DNA of 64,000 nucleotides from the NCBI GenBank assembly GCA_030549775.1, contig CM060181.1, positions 61,935,701 through 61,999,700 on the forward strand. Reading direction: 5' to 3'. Source of the stretch: Tamarix chinensis (Eukaryota > Streptophyta > Magnoliopsida > Caryophyllales > Tamaricaceae). Positions within the stretch are counted from its first letter, which is position 1. Each line of letters begins with the position of its first letter. The notes beneath the pieces are model-generated. The model was not told where the DNA came from. It was given only the letters and a program-made list of their open reading frames with translations, and ran no database searches. Both the position numbers and the translations under genes were made by a program. Shown one piece after another: positions 60,941-64,000 of the stretch.

Positions 60941-61648
60941 GCATGGGGAAGGAGGATGAGGATAACGGAAGATGGGTAAAAGGGGTGAGAGGGTAGGTAG
61001 CTATCGGCCAGTGGTGGCAGGGTGGTACTATAGTGTAGGGGGAAATTATAGAGGGCAGGTAAGGGAGAGGGGCGTGTAGAGGAGGAGGACCATGGAGGGG
61101 ATGTGCTAGCTGCATCCCCTACATGGTCAAAAGAGGAAAGAAAGATGGGAGAAGGGGGAGCTACAAAAATGGTAGCTGGGTGCAAGGTTGGTACAGGTGA
61201 GAGATTAGGTGTGAGGGTAGAAAAGGAAAACAGGGAAAAAGAGAGGGAGAGAAAAGGAAGTGTTGGGGAAGGGCAGGTGAGAGTTTGGGTCACAGCCTAT
61301 GTGAGAAAAAAAAAAGAGAGATTTGGGTTAGTCCAGGGGAAAGAAAAGAAGAGAAGGAAAATAGGGGGAGTGGTTTGCCGCTGGGCCTAGTAAGCACAGC
61401 TTGGTCAGCCAGGAGAGAAAAAAAAAGAAAAGAAGAAAAAGGAAGAAAGAAAAGAGGAAAAGAAAAAAAATAGAGGAAAGAACAAAAAAGAAAAGAGGGA
61501 TGGTTGGGTGTTTTGGGTTTTTTGAGAATTTATAGGTAATAAGTAATAGTAATAATAATAATTAAAATAATTTTTATTAATTTAGAAATTATTATAATTT
61601 ATTTTATGTTAGTAAATTAAAATAGTTTCTAATAATAATGTCCTTGTG

Positions 61649-61649
<1 letters not shown>

Positions 61650-61714
<65 letters not shown>
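61650..61714. repeat. (ATT)n microsatellite, right LTR of C
   Basis: About 21 uninterrupted ATT units. Confidence 0.95.
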
Positions 61715-61716
<2 letters not shown>

Positions 61717-61796
61717 AAAAGTGTACATGTATATAAATTTTATTCAATAATTCATTATTTTACTTTTTATTCCTAAAAAAAGTTTGGGATATTACA

Positions 61797-61801
61797 ATAA
61801 C
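61797..61801. repeat. Target site duplication of element C, right (ATAAC)
   Basis: Exact match to 40474-40478. Confidence 0.85.
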
Positions 61802-63379
61802 GATTCCTGGTTAACATATTTCAGACATAAAATCTTAATATACTATCATGTGATATTTGGCATTTTAGAAGAGTATAAAAGTTACCTAAATTTTAGAAAA
61901 AATGTAAAATACGGATATCCTACTAAATACTACAAGATCCCACTAATCAAATTTTGTAACTAAAAATAATATCAAAATTACAAAAATTAATATTTAACTA
62001 ATAAAATAATATATATAATAATAATATATTTATTGTCTAAAATTATCAATATACGCTTACATTTTAAAAATATGTAATAAAATTTTTAAGCCAAAAACTC
62101 ACTAATGTTGCATGCACAGTGTAAGCTATGCACACAAAGAAGGAGGGTGCAGGTTGGGGGGTTGTTTTGCATTGGCTAAGGTCTGAAGGTGAGGCAGGGT
62201 AGTGAAAATGGTGGTGATGATTGGTGTTGTTGGTAGTCAATGGTGGAAGGGGGTAGTGATGGTGTCAGGGCATTATAGTGAATAAAGTAAAAAAGAGGTG
62301 ATTGTGGTAATGGGTCATGGTGGAGGTGATAGTGTGATGAGGGATGTGGGATAGCATGGTAAAGGGGCTAGAGTTAGTGAGGAGGGGTGGCTGAAAGTGG
62401 TGGCAACGATGGAGAGGATCGACGGTGGGTGATTGGCTATGGTGGGATGTGGTAAAAGGGTGGAGGGGCAATAAAGAAATTACAATTGCCTAGGGGGTTG
62501 CTGTTAAAGTAGGTGCCTAATAAATGGCGCAAAGATAGGCAAAATTTTCTATAGGGAAATAGAAGAAGAAAAATAGGCAATAGGGGAGAAAAAAGAAGAA
62601 GAAGAGGAAGAATGGGAGGCTAGCTGGCTGAAAGTGGAAGAATGGGAGGTTGTCTAGCTGGATAGTGGAGGCTTTAATGTATGGTAGTGATGAAAGACTG
62701 ATAGGAGCCACGTAAAGACGTGGATGGTGGTCCACGGTAGTGATGGTGTAAGGGTGACACACGAACGTTGGTGATGGTGGTAGCGAGGAAATTTGAGAGG
62801 AGGAGGCTAGTTGTGGTGTTGGTGACGTAGAAAAATGGAGGGATGGTGGTGAAGGATAGCGATGGGTAGTGATGGTGCATGAAAGGATAATGGAAGAGAC
62901 TCCAGTGGTAAAGGTTGCAATGGTAGATATTTTGGCGGTTAGTGGCCCAGGGGCTTGATTTAGGTGTGTGTGAGAGAAGTTGGAGAGGAAGGGTGCACAG
63001 GCAAGGCTAGAGATGAAATGAAACTAATATGAGAGGGGGGAGGAGGGGAAGGGTATTTTTGAGGAAAATACAGAGGGAAAAGGTAGGCTTGCATGATCAA
63101 GGGAGTTTGGTTGAGTAAGAGTGCTTGTGTGTTTATATGTATATGTACATGAAGAGAAAGGTAGGGTAATGGAGCATGGGTCAGCAGAGAAGGGTTGGGT
63201 GATAAGGATGAGAGAGAAGGATGGTTCAATAAGTGAGGGGTATGGGTGTTACATGAGGTAAGATGAATATAAGGAGAGGGATTGGGCAAAAGAGAGAGAG
63301 AGAAAGAAAAAGAAAAAAAAGAGGACACACATAGCTGAATCAGGGGTAAATATGATATGTTAGAGTAGGGATATATATA

Positions 63380-63415
<36 letters not shown>

Positions 63416-63805
63416 TATCCCTACCCTAACCTTTCATTTTAGGTTTAGTTTAGATAGATTAGGATACCAGGTAGAAAATATATTGGATAGAAATTATTAG
63501 TTTTAAGATAAGTTTAAAAAAAAGGAAAGAGGTAAAAAAAATATGCGTTGTCACAATATCCCCTTTTATGTATTTTTGAATATTGTGTACAAAGTTTAAT
63601 CTCCAAACTCATATTTAAGTTTATAAAATTTCTCTCGCTTTCTATTTATCGTATTTTATGTTCAAATTATTTTATACTATAATTGATGTACGAATGGTAT
63701 GGTAAGCTAAACTTCTATCAATTGTAGTAGTAACAACCATTTATTATAGTATTATGCACCTATTTAAAATATAAAAAAAGGTAGTTGTAATTTTTTGGTG
63801 TTACA
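61802..63805 (-). mobile_element. LTR D, right part
   Basis: AT-rich, then a G/A-rich half (62100-63350), then an AT-rich terminus ending TTTTTTGGTGTTACA at 63805, the architecture of minus-oriented long LTRs here. The frames read on the minus strand are Pro/Ser/His-rich noise. Contains an AT/GTAT microsatellite. Confidence 0.5.
63370..63416. repeat. (AT)n(GTAT)n microsatellite
   Basis: An AT run followed by about seven GTAT units. Confidence 0.93.
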
Positions 63806-64000
63806 ATGTCATTAGAGGATATAGTTAAATCTTTAGCCACTAGCATTCCTCAATTTCAACAAGAAACAAGAAATGGATTGAAGAACTTAGAAAGTTAGGT
63901 GAGTCAATTGGCAAATTTTGTTTGTAAATTGCAAGCACATAGTTCCTCAAAGTTACCTAGCCAAATAGAAAGGAATATAAGAGAAAATGTTAGTACTATC
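63806..64000 (+). pseudogene. Gypsy (Athila/Tat-like) gag fragment, continues past window
   Basis: The plus frame from ATG 63806 reads MSLEDIVKSLATSIPQFQQE, then TRNGLKNLES, one TAG, VSQLANFVCKLQAH and KLPSQIERNIRENVSTI. The FQQETR...L..QLA....KLPSQ pattern is the segment between gag and protease of plant Athila/Tat Gypsy elements. The preceding bases are an LTR end, so its upstream part is displaced or lost. One stop in 65 codons. Confidence 0.7.

Larger units (their letters stand above)
40479..61796 (-). mobile_element. Element C: Tekay/Del-type chromovirus with nested LINE and Gypsy fragment
   Basis: LTRs at 40479-44262 and 58025-61796 (3.78 and 3.77 kb) with TSD ATAAC. Minus-strand order: primer site 58010-58021, gag, protease 52519-52806, reverse transcriptase, RNase H, integrase, chromodomain, polypurine tract 44263-44276. 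Removing the LINE (about 5 kb) and the block at 53938-57722 leaves a normal internal region of about 5 kb. The LTRs look much more diverged than those of element A, so C is old. Confidence 0.92.
58025..61796 (-). mobile_element. Element C 5' LTR (right copy)
   Basis: Intact TGTAACACCC start and GATATTACA end. Modules match the left LTR in order: CACTATTATAACCGGTGG units (58670-58875), GAT microsatellite, G/A-rich half with TATA box at 60932-60940, purine tract, ATT microsatellite. Substantially diverged from the left copy. Confidence 0.9.

Overview
This window is plant nuclear DNA made almost entirely of nested transposable elements. I see no ordinary host gene, tRNA, rRNA or CRISPR. The evidence for a flowering plant with a repeat-rich genome is: Ty3/Gypsy chromoviruses of Tekay/Del type with very long LTRs (3.5-5.4 kb, ends TGTAAC...TTACA, initiator-Met tRNA primer site), a Ty1/Copia remnant, an L1-type LINE, and a CACTA (En/Spm) DNA transposon carrying a Ulp1-like peptidase gene. 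The species cannot be named from the sequence.

Layout. 1-1740 is part of a minus-oriented long LTR; it abuts, head to head, a plus-oriented relative (1758-2989 and 20470-22249). That relative is split by a CACTA element (2990-20469, TSD TTT). The CACTA gene is in turn split, inside an exon, by a giant non-autonomous LTR element, here element A (6544-18601, TSD ATTAG). Element A has LTRs of 5.36 and 5.12 kb around a 1.58-kb internal region that encodes nothing. Its LTRs are nearly identical, so it is the youngest insertion seen.

22250-22623 is a plus-oriented LTR end of a second family. 22792-33328 is a complete but dead member of that family in minus orientation (element B, TSD AAAAC): a decayed pol with chromodomain, and gag deleted. 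33334-35433 is AT-rich LTR-like DNA. 35434-39546 is a decayed plus-strand Copia element, cut off inside integrase. 39547-40473 and 61802-63805 look like two halves of one further LTR (D), split by element C (40479-61796, TSD ATAAC).

Element C is an old Tekay-type element with 3.8-kb LTRs, read on the minus strand: PBS, gag, protease, reverse transcriptase, RNase H, integrase, chromodomain, polypurine tract. Its coding region is interrupted by a near-full-length L1 LINE (47431-52400, 14-bp TSD) and by a partial second Gypsy element (53938-56663). Two 1059-bp copies of C's own gag flank that partial element. The last 195 bases encode the gag region of yet another Gypsy element on the plus strand.

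No open gene appears functional. The most unusual features are the giant coding-free element A and its composite internal region, a 54-bp LTR array whose core motif recurs in other LTR families, a second polypurine motif at a fixed distance from the LTR, the Ulp1-bearing CACTA element, and the 1059-bp gag duplication.
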